A DNA stretch of 12,919 bases, from contig JAGHBR010000419.1 in the NCBI GenBank assembly GCA_021160885.1, positions 1 to 12,919 of the forward strand, in the 5' to 3' direction. The DNA comes from Caldisericaceae bacterium. Its GTDB lineage: Bacteria; Calditrichota; Calditrichia; Calditrichales; Calditrichaceae. A program made the translations under genes and the position numbers. A model generated the notes under the pieces. It searched no databases. It was not told where the DNA came from and worked only from the letters and a program-made list of their open reading frames with translations. The number at the start of each line of letters is the position of its first letter. Within the stretch, counting starts at the first letter, position 1. Positions 5,632 through 12,919 of this stretch are shown here, one piece after another.

Positions 5632-7191
5632 ATGAAAACTGTAAAAAATGCCATTGGCCGTGAAATCCCACTCGAAGTGGATGGCAAAAAGATCATTCCC
5701 TTTAAAGGCATCGGCAAACACAAACCGCAGGGCCGCAAGGTCGGGCCGCCCATTCCCAGCGGGGCCGATTATTTAGACAGTAAAGTTCTAAAAAATTTAG
5801 ATGAAGCCATTGACCGATTAGAAATCAAAAATGGCATGACCATCTCCTTCCATCATCATTTGCGCAATGGGGATTACCTGGTAAACATGGTCATGGAAAA
5901 GCTGGCTGCCCGCGGTTTAAAAGACCTGGTGTTAGCGCCATCGGCGCTGTTTCCTGTTCACGAACCATTGGTTAATCATATTAAAAACGGCGTCATTCGG
6001 CAGATTCAGGGATCGATGAACGGCCCGGTGGGAAAGCTGTGCACCATAGGCGATTTGCCCGATGTAGCTGTCTTGCGTTCCCATGGCGGACGCTACCGCG
6101 CCATTCAGGATGGCGATTTGCACATCGACGTGGCTTTTATTGCGGCGCCAACTGCCGATCCGCACGGTAATGCCAACGGCGTGCATGGGCCTTCGGCATG
6201 CGGGCCATTAGGTTTTGCCCTGGCTGATTCGCTTTACGCAGATAAAGTAGTCGTTGTCACCGACAATCTGGTACCTTTCCCCACCTATCCATGGTCCATT
6301 GAAGGCGGCAATGTAGATTACGTAGTACCCATTGACACTTTAGGTGACCCTACCAAAATCGTTTCCGGCACAACCAAAATTACTGAAGATCCCAATCGCT
6401 TAAAAATTGCAGCTTATGCTGCTCAGTTAGTACGCGACAGTGGATTGATGGATGAACCTGGTTTCTCTTTTCAGGCCGGTGCTGGGGGCATGTCTCTGGC
6501 ATTCGTAAAATACGTAGCTGACTACATGCGCGAAAAAAAGGTGGTGGCCGATTTTGTCCGCGGTGGATCCACACGATATTTAGTCGATTTGCTTAAAGAA
6601 GGCTTAACTAAGTTCATTCTGGATGGTCAATCTTTTGACCTTGCTGGCGTGGAATCTCTACGCGACAACTGGAATCACATTGAAACCAACCCTTTTGTTT
6701 CTTACAATTACCACACCAAAGGATGCTTTGCGCCCATGGTTAAAGCCTCTGTGTTGGGCGGTACGGAAATCGATTTAGATTTTAATGTAAATGTCAATAC
6801 CCACTCTGACGGCTGGTTATTACACGGCATTGGCGGATTTCAAGACGCGGCTGATGCTTACATGACCATCATTACGGTGCCGCTTTACCGCAAAAAGAAT
6901 CCGATCATCGTCGACCGCGTACACACCGTCACTGCACCGGGCGACGTGATTGACGCTATTGTAACGGATCACGGCATTGCCATTAATCCCAAACGCCAGG
7001 ATTTACTCGACCGATTAAAAGGCAGTGATCTACCGCTGGTCAGCATCGAAGAATTACACGAAAAGGCCATTTCCATTACCGGCAAACCACAAAAACCGGT
7101 TACCAAAGACCGTGTGGTGGCTCTAATTGAATGGCGGGATGGTACGATAATTGATGTAGTACGTGAACTGGAAGTGCAGGAAAATAAGTAA
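5632..7191 (+). CDS. citF: Citrate lyase alpha subunit-like CoA-transferase (CitF family)
   Basis: A 519-aa protein co-linear with CitF (E. coli about 510 aa). CitF transfers the acyl carrier or CoA thioester from an acetyl group to citrate. Matching blocks include LDEAIDRLEIKNGMTISFHHH (56-76), GDYLVNMVM (80-88), SHGGRYRAIQDGDLHIDVAF (150-169), GNANG (179-183), QAGAGGMSLA (281-290), DLDFNVNVNTHSDG (381-394), APGDVIDAIVTDHGIAINP (435-453) and a C-terminal WRDGTIIDVV (501-510). No insertion, truncation or frameshift is seen. Start ATG 5632 follows GGAG at 8 nt. The gene diverges from the TrmB-type regulator and is followed by its own terminator, so it is a single-gene transcript. In classical citrate lyase it works with CitD (acyl carrier), CitE and the prosthetic-group genes; none is in this window. 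It may therefore act on free CoA esters with the citryl-CoA lyase-like protein nearby. Family assignment is firm; the CoA role is inferred. Confidence 0.92.
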   Translation: MKTVKNAIGREIPLEVDGKKIIPFKGIGKHKPQGRKVGPPIPSGADYLDSKVLKNLDEAIDRLEIKNGMTISFHHHLRNGDYLVNMVMEKLAARGLKDLVLAPSALFPVHEPLVNHIKNGVIRQIQGSMNGPVGKLCTIGDLPDVAVLRSHGGRYRAIQDGDLHIDVAFIAAPTADPHGNANGVHGPSACGPLGFALADSLYADKVVVVTDNLVPFPTYPWSIEGGNVDYVVPIDTLGDPTKIVSGTTKITEDPNRLKIAAYAAQLVRDSGLMDEPGFSFQAGAGGMSLAFVKYVADYMREKKVVADFVRGGSTRYLVDLLKEGLTKFILDGQSFDLAGVESLRDNWNHIETNPFVSYNYHTKGCFAPMVKASVLGGTEIDLDFNVNVNTHSDGWLLHGIGGFQDAADAYMTIITVPLYRKKNPIIVDRVHTVTAPGDVIDAIVTDHGIAINPKRQDLLDRLKGSDLPLVSIEELHEKAISITGKPQKPVTKDRVVALIEWRDGTIIDVVRELEVQENK

Positions 7192-7211
7192 ATTTCATTA
7201 AGATTTAATTG

Positions 7212-7235
7212 AAAAGGGAGGCAAACCTCCCTTTT
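7212..7235 (+). terminator. Rho-independent terminator after the CitF-like gene
   Basis: AAAAGGGAGG (7212-7221) and CCTCCCTTTT (7226-7235) form a perfect 10-bp stem with a 4-nt loop, followed by T and C/A/T-rich sequence. It lies 20 nt after the stop codon at 7191. It separates the CitF-like transcript from the PBP1A gene. Confidence 0.9.
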
Positions 7236-7491
7236 TCATTTATCGGCAATCTAAATAAGAGCCCTCAACTGTTAATTGCGATTCCTAAATTCTTAACTCT
7301 TTATCTTCAGGCTGTCAGTTATCAATTAAACTTTTTACACATTAAAAATTTAACTTCAAACCTGAATAGAAAAGCAAAGGCTGGGCTTTCCGGAAAAGCG
7401 TTCTAAACTTTTTAGGGAGAAAAAATTTTAATTTAGAGTTAAATTTATTAATTTTCTTTAATAATCGTAATTAGAAAGCATAAGGAGTGTA
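7236..7491 (+). other. AT-rich leader region upstream of PBP1A, no gene seen
   Basis: About 255 nt lie between the terminator and PBP1A. An open frame runs through part of it (ending near 7406), but it begins inside the terminator stem, has no ribosome site and encodes no recognisable protein. The last 80 nt are very AT-rich and should contain the PBP1A promoter. No single -35/-10 pair stands out. AAGGAG at 7482-7487 is the PBP1A ribosome site. Confidence 0.55.
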
Positions 7492-9651
7492 ATGAAAAGA
7501 AGGCGGAAAACTACAACAGGAACCATCACAAAAAAAACAATCAAAACTTCTTCCGGAAAAAAATTACTGAAATTTTCATTTAATAATAAGAAGACCTGGA
7601 TTAGCCTGGCTGTGCTTCTGATTTTTTTGTTATCATTAGGCCTTTATTTGAACCATTTAAGTAAAGATTTACCTCCACTCAAAAAGTTGGAACGCATTGA
7701 CCCGGAAATTGCCACCGTAGTTTACTCAGCGGATGGCGAGGTTCTGCATTCCTTTTTTACTTTTAACCGTACCTACACGCCTTACGAAAAGATACCGAAA
7801 CATGTCATTGACGCGCTGATTTCTACGGAGGACCGTGATTTTTTTAACCACTGGGGTATCAATCTGGCCGGTATTGTAAGAGCTTTGCTAGTGGATCTGA
7901 TCCACATGGAATTAAGACAGGGCGCCAGCACCATTACCATGCAGTTAGCTCGTAATTTGTACTTTGGTTACGCCCAGACCTTTGATCGCAAAATCAAAGA
8001 AGCCTTAACCGCCATTCAGATTGAACGCACCTACTCCAAAGAAGAAATATTAAGCATGTACCTGAACATCACCTTTTTTGGAAACCATGCCTACGGCATT
8101 CGGGCGGCTGCTAAACGCTATTTTAACAAAGATGTTGAAGACCTGACCGTTGAAGAAGCCGCGCTATTAATCGGAATCTTAAAAGGACAAACCTACTATT
8201 CCCCTATTCGTCATCCTGAGCGGGCTTTAAAACGGCGCAATGTTGTTTTACGCATGATGATGGAAAATGGCAAGCTGACCAAAGCCGAGTATGATAGTTT
8301 AAAACAATTGCCTTTAAAATTGGATCTTACCGATCCTTACAAGATGAAAGTTGCCCCCTATTTTACAGAATATGTGCGACGAAAACTAAATCAATTGCAG
8401 GATTCTTTAGGCGTCAATATTTATGAAGACGGGCTGCGTATTTACACAACGTTGGATACCAGGGTACAGAAGTACATGGAGATGGCCATAGCCAAACACA
8501 TCGACGCCATTCAGGAACGCGTGCGTCGTCAATCGGTTTTTACCAAAATAAAAGAAGAAATGGGTGATTCGGCCTACGAAAGCATCAGCAAAGTGCAGCT
8601 GGCTTTTACGGCCATTGATCCGCACAACGGGCACATTTTAGCCATGGTAGGCGGTCGTGATTTTGAGAAATCGAAATGGAACAGAGTAACACAAATGATG
8701 CGTCAGCCGGGCTCCGCCTTTAAGCCCTTTCTTTACACAGCGGCAATTGACAATGGTTTTTCACCAGCTACCAAATACCCCGATTTGCCAACCGTGGAGT
8801 TTAACCCTGACAGCACACGCTGGACACCACAAAATTATAGCGGTACGTTTAGCGGTGAGATGGTTACACTAAGGGAAGCTTTAAGAAGATCTTTGAACTC
8901 AGTTGCTGTGCGGTTGATTGCCGATATTACGCCACAGGTTGTTATCAAATACGCGCGTGAAATGGGAATTACGACGCCTTTGCGGCCTTACTCCTCTCTG
9001 GCCCTGGGTAGCGCAGATGTAATACCTCTGGAGATTATTTCGGCTTACGGCATTTTTGCCAATAACGGTGTTCATGTTTACCCGATTGCCATTACCAAAA
9101 TTGAAGACCGCAACGGGAATGTGATTTACACGCAAATGCCCAAAATGAAAGAGGCGCTTTCCCCGGAAACCGCTTACATCATGAATGATATGTTGCAAAC
9201 GGTTGTAAATCGGGGAACCGGTGTAAGAGCTCGTACTGTCTTTAAATTTTATGAAAAGGCTGGCGGTAAAACCGGAACCACCAATTCCTACACCGATGCC
9301 TGGTTTATTGGCTTTACACCGGATTTAGTAGCTGGCGTTTGGGTAGGCCTGGATGATTTTAAATACAGTCTGGGGCGGGGCATGGCCGGTTCGGTTGCAG
9401 CCTTACCTTTCTGGGCTGACTTCATGAAAATGGTTTACGATTCGATCCCCGATATTAAGAAACATGCCGATTTCCCTCAGGCTTCGGGTGTGGCCAGATT
9501 GAAAATCTGTGCTGAAACGAACTTGTTGGCAACCCCTTATTGTCCGGAAACTTATGAAGAATTGTTTAATTTAAAATACGCTCCCACAAAAAAATGCGAC
9601 AAACATCAGGAGCCGATACCCTACCGTAAAAAACGAAGAAGAATTTTTTAG
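7492..9651 (+). CDS. Class A penicillin-binding protein (PBP1A-type transglycosylase/transpeptidase)
   Basis: A 719-aa bifunctional peptidoglycan synthase. The order is a very basic cytoplasmic tail (1-34), one membrane segment (about 35-55), a GT51 glycosyltransferase domain and a C-terminal transpeptidase. GT51 shows TEDRDFFNHWG (112-122, catalytic E113) and GASTITMQLARNL (144-156); the transpeptidase shows SxxK as S408-A-F-K411, SLN at 467-469 and KTGTT at 593-597. It polymerises lipid II and cross-links the glycan in the periplasm. The tail carries C673, C684 and C702 and ends in a basic YRKKRRRIF, a form often seen in PBP1A proteins. ATG 7492 has AAGGAG 4 nt upstream. It is transcribed alone, between two terminators, and is functionally unrelated to the neighbouring citrate genes. 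mrcA/ponA naming is not safe without phylogeny. Confidence 0.95.
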   Translation: MKRRRKTTTGTITKKTIKTSSGKKLLKFSFNNKKTWISLAVLLIFLLSLGLYLNHLSKDLPPLKKLERIDPEIATVVYSADGEVLHSFFTFNRTYTPYEKIPKHVIDALISTEDRDFFNHWGINLAGIVRALLVDLIHMELRQGASTITMQLARNLYFGYAQTFDRKIKEALTAIQIERTYSKEEILSMYLNITFFGNHAYGIRAAAKRYFNKDVEDLTVEEAALLIGILKGQTYYSPIRHPERALKRRNVVLRMMMENGKLTKAEYDSLKQLPLKLDLTDPYKMKVAPYFTEYVRRKLNQLQDSLGVNIYEDGLRIYTTLDTRVQKYMEMAIAKHIDAIQERVRRQSVFTKIKEEMGDSAYESISKVQLAFTAIDPHNGHILAMVGGRDFEKSKWNRVTQMMRQPGSAFKPFLYTAAIDNGFSPATKYPDLPTVEFNPDSTRWTPQNYSGTFSGEMVTLREALRRSLNSVAVRLIADITPQVVIKYAREMGITTPLRPYSSLALGSADVIPLEIISAYGIFANNGVHVYPIAITKIEDRNGNVIYTQMPKMKEALSPETAYIMNDMLQTVVNRGTGVRARTVFKFYEKAGGKTGTTNSYTDAWFIGFTPDLVAGVWVGLDDFKYSLGRGMAGSVAALPFWADFMKMVYDSIPDIKKHADFPQASGVARLKICAETNLLATPYCPETYEELFNLKYAPTKKCDKHQEPIPYRKKRRRIF

Positions 9652-9667
9652 CAGAAGTAGTCAATTG

Positions 9668-9707
9668 AAACTCTCTTACTTCATGATTTCATGGAGGAAG
9701 AGAGTTT
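9668..9707 (+). terminator. Long hairpin terminator between convergent genes
   Basis: AAACTCTCTT (9668-9677) pairs perfectly with AAGAGAGTTT (9698-9707). After one mismatch an inner 6-bp stem (CTTCAT at 9679-9684 with ATGGAG at 9691-9696, one G-T pair) closes a 6-nt loop. On the plus strand TATTTTTC follows, so it should end PBP1A transcripts. Its last base is also the last base of the stop codon of the convergent DUF4249-like gene. Confidence 0.85.
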
Positions 9708-10582
9708 TATTTTTCTACGAATAGTAAATATTGCTTGCCGGTCATAGAGGCAAATACGCCAAGTCCACCCTTTACCCCACCGGAATAAACTGGATTTTCT
9801 GCAGAAATAAATTGGTTGTAATTTTCATCAAGGGCGTAAATACTGAGTCGGTAATTGCCGTAAAAGGCGATGAGCGCTGAATACCAATCGATTACATATT
9901 GATTTGAAGCCCCTAGCGAGGTTAGTGCATTGAGGGGAGCAATGGCTCGGATGTGTCGTGGTTGTCCATCTACGCCTCCATCGTATTCCTCTTCATCTTT
10001 TGGATATTTTTGATCTCCAAATGGATTGATATATTCTGCATTATTGTATGATTCAAGACAAAAGAGATCGATCAAAATGAGTTGATCCGGTTTTGAACAG
10101 CCAAGAATCAGAGGATACCTCGAACGAATGCTGTCAATTTCAACATGATTCTTGACTTTTTCATTTAAGGAAGTATTAATTTCCAGAATTGGTGGAACTT
10201 TAGTACTTGCGGTTACAATGTTGTCGCCAATTGTTATGTGGATTTGATAGGTGTGCCGCGGTTTTATTAAAATTTGCTTATTAAAATAAAAACCTTTGCG
10301 CGTTGAATCTTCTGATAAACTCCAGCTTTCAGCAGTAGTAGAGTCGGTTAATACAATATTTGCCCCCGATATGGCAGCTTGCCGGGCATCATACTTTTCA
10401 AACAGAGGCTGGCTGTACGACAGCCAGACAGCCTGATCTCTGGTTAAATAATGATTTCCTTTCAAATAGGCGAACAGGAAAATCTGCTTTTCATATTCAA
10501 CAGAATCATTGGTTCCCTGGCAGCATAAAAGCAACATTAAAAAAGGCAGAATGAGAACAGTTTTAATTAAATTATTTGTCAT
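9707..10582 (-). CDS. DUF4249-like putative outer-envelope lipoprotein
   Basis: A 291-aa protein with an export signal (N-terminal NNLIK followed by ILPFLMLLL) ending at Cys20-Cys21, which suggests a lipoprotein. The lipobox (LLLC or LLCC) lacks the usual small residue at -1, so lipidation is likely but not certain. A beta-rich body follows, with GFYFNKQILIKPRHTYQIHI and a DEEEYDGGVDGQPRH loop. Near the C-terminus is NPVYSGGVKGGLGVFASMT, which resembles the end of DUF4249 proteins. Those are usually encoded beside TonB-dependent receptors and are thought to be surface or periplasmic partners; no molecular function is established. Start ATG 10582 lies 8 nt after the receptor stop codon, and the AAGG ribosome site overlaps that stop, so translation is probably coupled. 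The gene is co-transcribed with the receptor and is intact. Confidence 0.7.
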   Translation of the reverse strand: MTNNLIKTVLILPFLMLLLCCQGTNDSVEYEKQIFLFAYLKGNHYLTRDQAVWLSYSQPLFEKYDARQAAISGANIVLTDSTTAESWSLSEDSTRKGFYFNKQILIKPRHTYQIHITIGDNIVTASTKVPPILEINTSLNEKVKNHVEIDSIRSRYPLILGCSKPDQLILIDLFCLESYNNAEYINPFGDQKYPKDEEEYDGGVDGQPRHIRAIAPLNALTSLGASNQYVIDWYSALIAFYGNYRLSIYALDENYNQFISAENPVYSGGVKGGLGVFASMTGKQYLLFVEK

Positions 10583-10590
10583 TTGTTACC

Positions 10591-12825
10591 TTAAAATTTA
10601 AATGAAAAACCAAAAGTTGGCAGACGTGGCAACATTTCCTGATCATCGATGGTCGCCGGATTATCCTGCGTATTAAATTTGCGAAACCAGACATTTTTAT
10701 GATCAAATACGTTAATGACCTGCACATAAAATTCCACTGGTAAGCCCAAAATAGTCCATTGTTTAAACAGGCCAATATCCAGGCGATGGTAATTCGGCAA
10801 TCGGTACATATTTTTCCGCCCATACAATGGATAGTAATAAAGGCGTCCGTCGGGGGTTAAAGCGGCAAAGCGGGCCGTGGGCTGCGTAAACGGTTGACCG
10901 GAACCATATTTGTAAGCCAAATTGAATTTCCAGTTTTTCCAGAAATTAAAATTTTGAACCAGGGTTACGGTGTGCCTGCGGTCGAAGGTTGGATAATATT
11001 CCAGGCCAAAGTTGTAATTTTCTGTCTTGCGTTTTGTCCAGGCCAAAGAATAACCCAACCAGCCATTGAAGAGCCAGACATTATTTTTGAGCAATAAATC
11101 AATCCCATAAGCATGGCCTTTGCCTGGCAAAAAGTTCTGAGCCGCTGTCTGATTTTCCAGCGACTCATCAGCGCTGCGGAATTCACGGTATTCAGCTACA
11201 TTAAAATATTTTTTATAATAGGCTTCCATATCAATTGAGAGATTTTCTAGGACATCATATTTTAGGCCCAAAATGAAATGATCGGCATGCCCCGGTTTAA
11301 ACGTTTGATCAACCGGAAACCAGATATCGGCAAAACTAAGTCCTCCCCGCTGCACCAAATTTAAATACTGAAAGTACTTACCGTAAGCTAAAGTAAATTG
11401 CACATCGCGAGACAGAAAACGGCGCAGTGCTACCCGCGGTTCCAGTCGAAAATAATTTCCTTTGCTGTAATAGCTGATACGTAAACCCGGTTGCAAGGCG
11501 GTTAAGGCATTCAGTTTAATATTATCCTGCAAATAAAAGGCAGAATAAATACCATGGTATTCATTTTTGTACTCTTCATCAACAATAAGGTTGTTCAGCT
11601 GAAAAATCAAATATTTTACTTCCATCCCTAAATCAATGGTGTGCTTTATTCCCGGTGCATAAGTGAGCATTCCTTTAACACTTAAATCATCTATCCGGTT
11701 AAAAAGACCAAAGGCCACATTGTCAAAATCGACTTTGGTTCTGGAGCGGAAACGACTGGCAGCAACAACAAAATTTGAATACAATTGACCGGAAAACAGG
11801 TGCATCCAGTTAGCCGAAAAGGTACGATTGCCCCATAATAAATTAATATTGATGCCAGAATTGGAAAGATCCAGTTTGTCGTCTCCCAAATAAAAACTAA
11901 GAGTGGCGCGATTGTTTTTATCCAGATCAAAATTGACCTTACCATGAGAATCATAAAAATAGTAAGGTAAATCAAGGTCTAACAGCTTAGCGACTAATTC
12001 CAGATAAGTGCGACGACCGGAAAGCATCCATGAGCCATGTGACCATGGCCCCTCGAGGGTAAGGCTGCTGCTAATCAGGCTGATTCTGCCCAGTCCACCA
12101 AAGCGCTGCCGATTGCCATCCTTGTTCTGGACATTCAACACCGATGAAAGTCGTCCTCCAAATTGCGCCGGAAAACCGCCTTTAAGTAATTCAACTGATT
12201 TTAGAGCATCTGCATTGAACGTGCTGAAAAAACCGAATAAATGGTTGGGATTGTACACATCAATCTGGTCCAGCAGAATCAAATTTTGATCGGGACTGCC
12301 GCCGCGAATGTACAAACCAGCCGAAAAATCAGACAAGGTGGCCACGCCAGGCAGCATTTGCAGAGTGCGAAACAGGTCTGGTTCAGCGATCTGTGGCAGG
12401 TAGCGAATTTGCCTGGCATTTAGTGTCACCTGCCCTGGTTTAATCTCTTTGATGTTGTCTTCTCTCTTTGCTGTAGTCACAATCTTTTCAGCAGTCAATA
12501 AGGAAGGCTTTAAACTAACATCAAAGCGAATCTCTTCATTACTTTTAAAATTAAATTTTTGTTTTAGCGGCTGATAACCAATGTAAGAAAATACAACGAT
12601 TTGTTTACCTGTTGGAATATCTGTCAGTACATAGTAACCTTTTTCATTACTGGTAGTTCCGATTGAGGTGCCCTTAATCCAGATGTTAACCAGATACAGC
12701 GGCTCGCCTGACTCTTTATCTTTTACAAAACCAAAAATCGTAGTAGCATTTAATTGAAATTTCAAGAGTGCTGAAAGAATCAGAATAACGAATAAAAGCT
12801 TATTCACCAAAGGTAACCCCTTCAT
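10591..12825 (-). CDS. TonB-dependent outer-membrane receptor with carboxypeptidase-D-like N-terminal domain
   Basis: A 744-aa receptor from ATG 12825. It carries a signal peptide (VNKLLFVILILSALL, about 7-21, then QLNA) and a carboxypeptidase-regulatory-like domain (about 30-107, GFVKDKESGEPLYLVNIWIKG and SNEKGYYVLTDIPTG). A plug domain follows (about 130-240, LPGVATLSDFSAGLYIRGGSPDQN and LKGGFPAQFGGRLSSVLN), then a 22-strand-type barrel ending in FGFSFKF with an aromatic last residue. It would import a ligand across the outer membrane with TonB-ExbBD energy; the ligand is unknown. No SusD partner follows; a DUF4249-like lipoprotein does. The start is uncertain: no strong ribosome site precedes ATG 12825, and GTG 12807 (after AAGGGG) gives an equally good signal peptide. 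The frame also stays open to TTG 12861. No clear TonB box was picked out. Confidence 0.9.
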   Translation of the reverse strand: MKGLPLVNKLLFVILILSALLKFQLNATTIFGFVKDKESGEPLYLVNIWIKGTSIGTTSNEKGYYVLTDIPTGKQIVVFSYIGYQPLKQKFNFKSNEEIRFDVSLKPSLLTAEKIVTTAKREDNIKEIKPGQVTLNARQIRYLPQIAEPDLFRTLQMLPGVATLSDFSAGLYIRGGSPDQNLILLDQIDVYNPNHLFGFFSTFNADALKSVELLKGGFPAQFGGRLSSVLNVQNKDGNRQRFGGLGRISLISSSLTLEGPWSHGSWMLSGRRTYLELVAKLLDLDLPYYFYDSHGKVNFDLDKNNRATLSFYLGDDKLDLSNSGININLLWGNRTFSANWMHLFSGQLYSNFVVAASRFRSRTKVDFDNVAFGLFNRIDDLSVKGMLTYAPGIKHTIDLGMEVKYLIFQLNNLIVDEEYKNEYHGIYSAFYLQDNIKLNALTALQPGLRISYYSKGNYFRLEPRVALRRFLSRDVQFTLAYGKYFQYLNLVQRGGLSFADIWFPVDQTFKPGHADHFILGLKYDVLENLSIDMEAYYKKYFNVAEYREFRSADESLENQTAAQNFLPGKGHAYGIDLLLKNNVWLFNGWLGYSLAWTKRKTENYNFGLEYYPTFDRRHTVTLVQNFNFWKNWKFNLAYKYGSGQPFTQPTARFAALTPDGRLYYYPLYGRKNMYRLPNYHRLDIGLFKQWTILGLPVEFYVQVINVFDHKNVWFRKFNTQDNPATIDDQEMLPRLPTFGFSFKF

Positions 12826-12885
12826 CTTTAGATGAGCAATTTGCAATCTTTGCCCATGCAATTCAAGTAAATATTAATACTTTTC

Positions 12886-12903
12886 GCCTTACAATTACAA
12901 GGC
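12886..12903. promoter_or_regulatory. Palindromic site upstream of the TonB-dependent receptor
   Basis: GCCTT and AAGGC arms (12886-12890 and 12899-12903) surround a central AATT, giving an 18-bp palindrome with four mismatched positions. It lies about 60-80 nt before the receptor start, where an operator or promoter would be expected. On the minus strand TTGGCA (12912-12917) lies just upstream. The window ends here, so it could also belong to the next gene. Weak evidence. Confidence 0.25.
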
Positions 12904-12919
12904 TAAGAAAGTGCCAATA

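Noticed and set aside
5632..7191. Classical citrate lyase operon
   Set aside because: Only the alpha subunit is present; no beta or gamma subunit or maturation genes lie nearby in either direction within the window.
7209..7406. Small open frame of 65 codons between CitF-like and PBP1A genes
   Set aside because: It starts inside a terminator stem, lacks a ribosome site and family features, and lies in AT-rich intergenic sequence.

Overview
The window (about 12.9 kb, moderately AT-rich) reads as ordinary bacterial chromosome. It combines a Bacteroidetes-type TonB-dependent receptor/DUF4249 lipoprotein pair, a class A penicillin-binding protein, a TrmB-type regulator common in thermophiles and archaea, and a citrate-type metabolic cluster. 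Together with the short palindromic intergenic repeats, this fits a Gram-negative of the Calditrichota/FCB neighbourhood (Caldithrix-like). That placement is inference from gene content; there is no rRNA marker in the window.

Layout. (1) 81-4541, minus strand: an operon-like run transcribed right to left. It encodes a 261-aa citrate-synthase-fold protein the size of citryl-CoA lyase, an HD-fold protein whose HD pair reads Ala-Asp, an isocitrate/isopropylmalate-type dehydrogenase and an MmgE/PrpD-family dehydratase, and ends at a perfect 14-bp terminator stem. Between the HD and dehydrogenase genes sits a GxxExxY-family gene framed by inverted copies of a 30-bp repeat, which looks like an inserted cassette. 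(2) 4542-4757: a spacer with four copies of a palindromic repeat. (3) 4758-7191: a TrmB-type regulator (minus) diverging from a full-length CitF-like citrate CoA-transferase (plus). A 24-bp imperfect palindrome between them is the best operator candidate. (4) 7192-9707: a rho-independent terminator, an AT-rich leader, then PBP1A (plus), ending in a long hairpin that touches the stop codon of the convergent gene. (5) 9707-12825: a TonB-dependent receptor followed, 8 nt after its stop, by a DUF4249-like lipoprotein (minus).

The most interesting feature is the citrate cluster. CitF, the transferase subunit of citrate lyase, appears without its acyl-carrier subunit CitD, without CitE and without the prosthetic-group genes. 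The nearby citrate-synthase-fold protein keeps the His-His-Asp triad and has the length of the stand-alone citryl-CoA lyase. The simplest hypothesis is an ACP-free, CoA-based citrate (or citrate-analogue) cleavage system: CitF moves CoA from acetyl-CoA to the tricarboxylate and the lyase splits the CoA ester. The PrpD-type dehydratase and IDH-type dehydrogenase would offer an oxidative branch without a classical aconitase, and TrmB would be the local switch. Substrates cannot be fixed from sequence alone.
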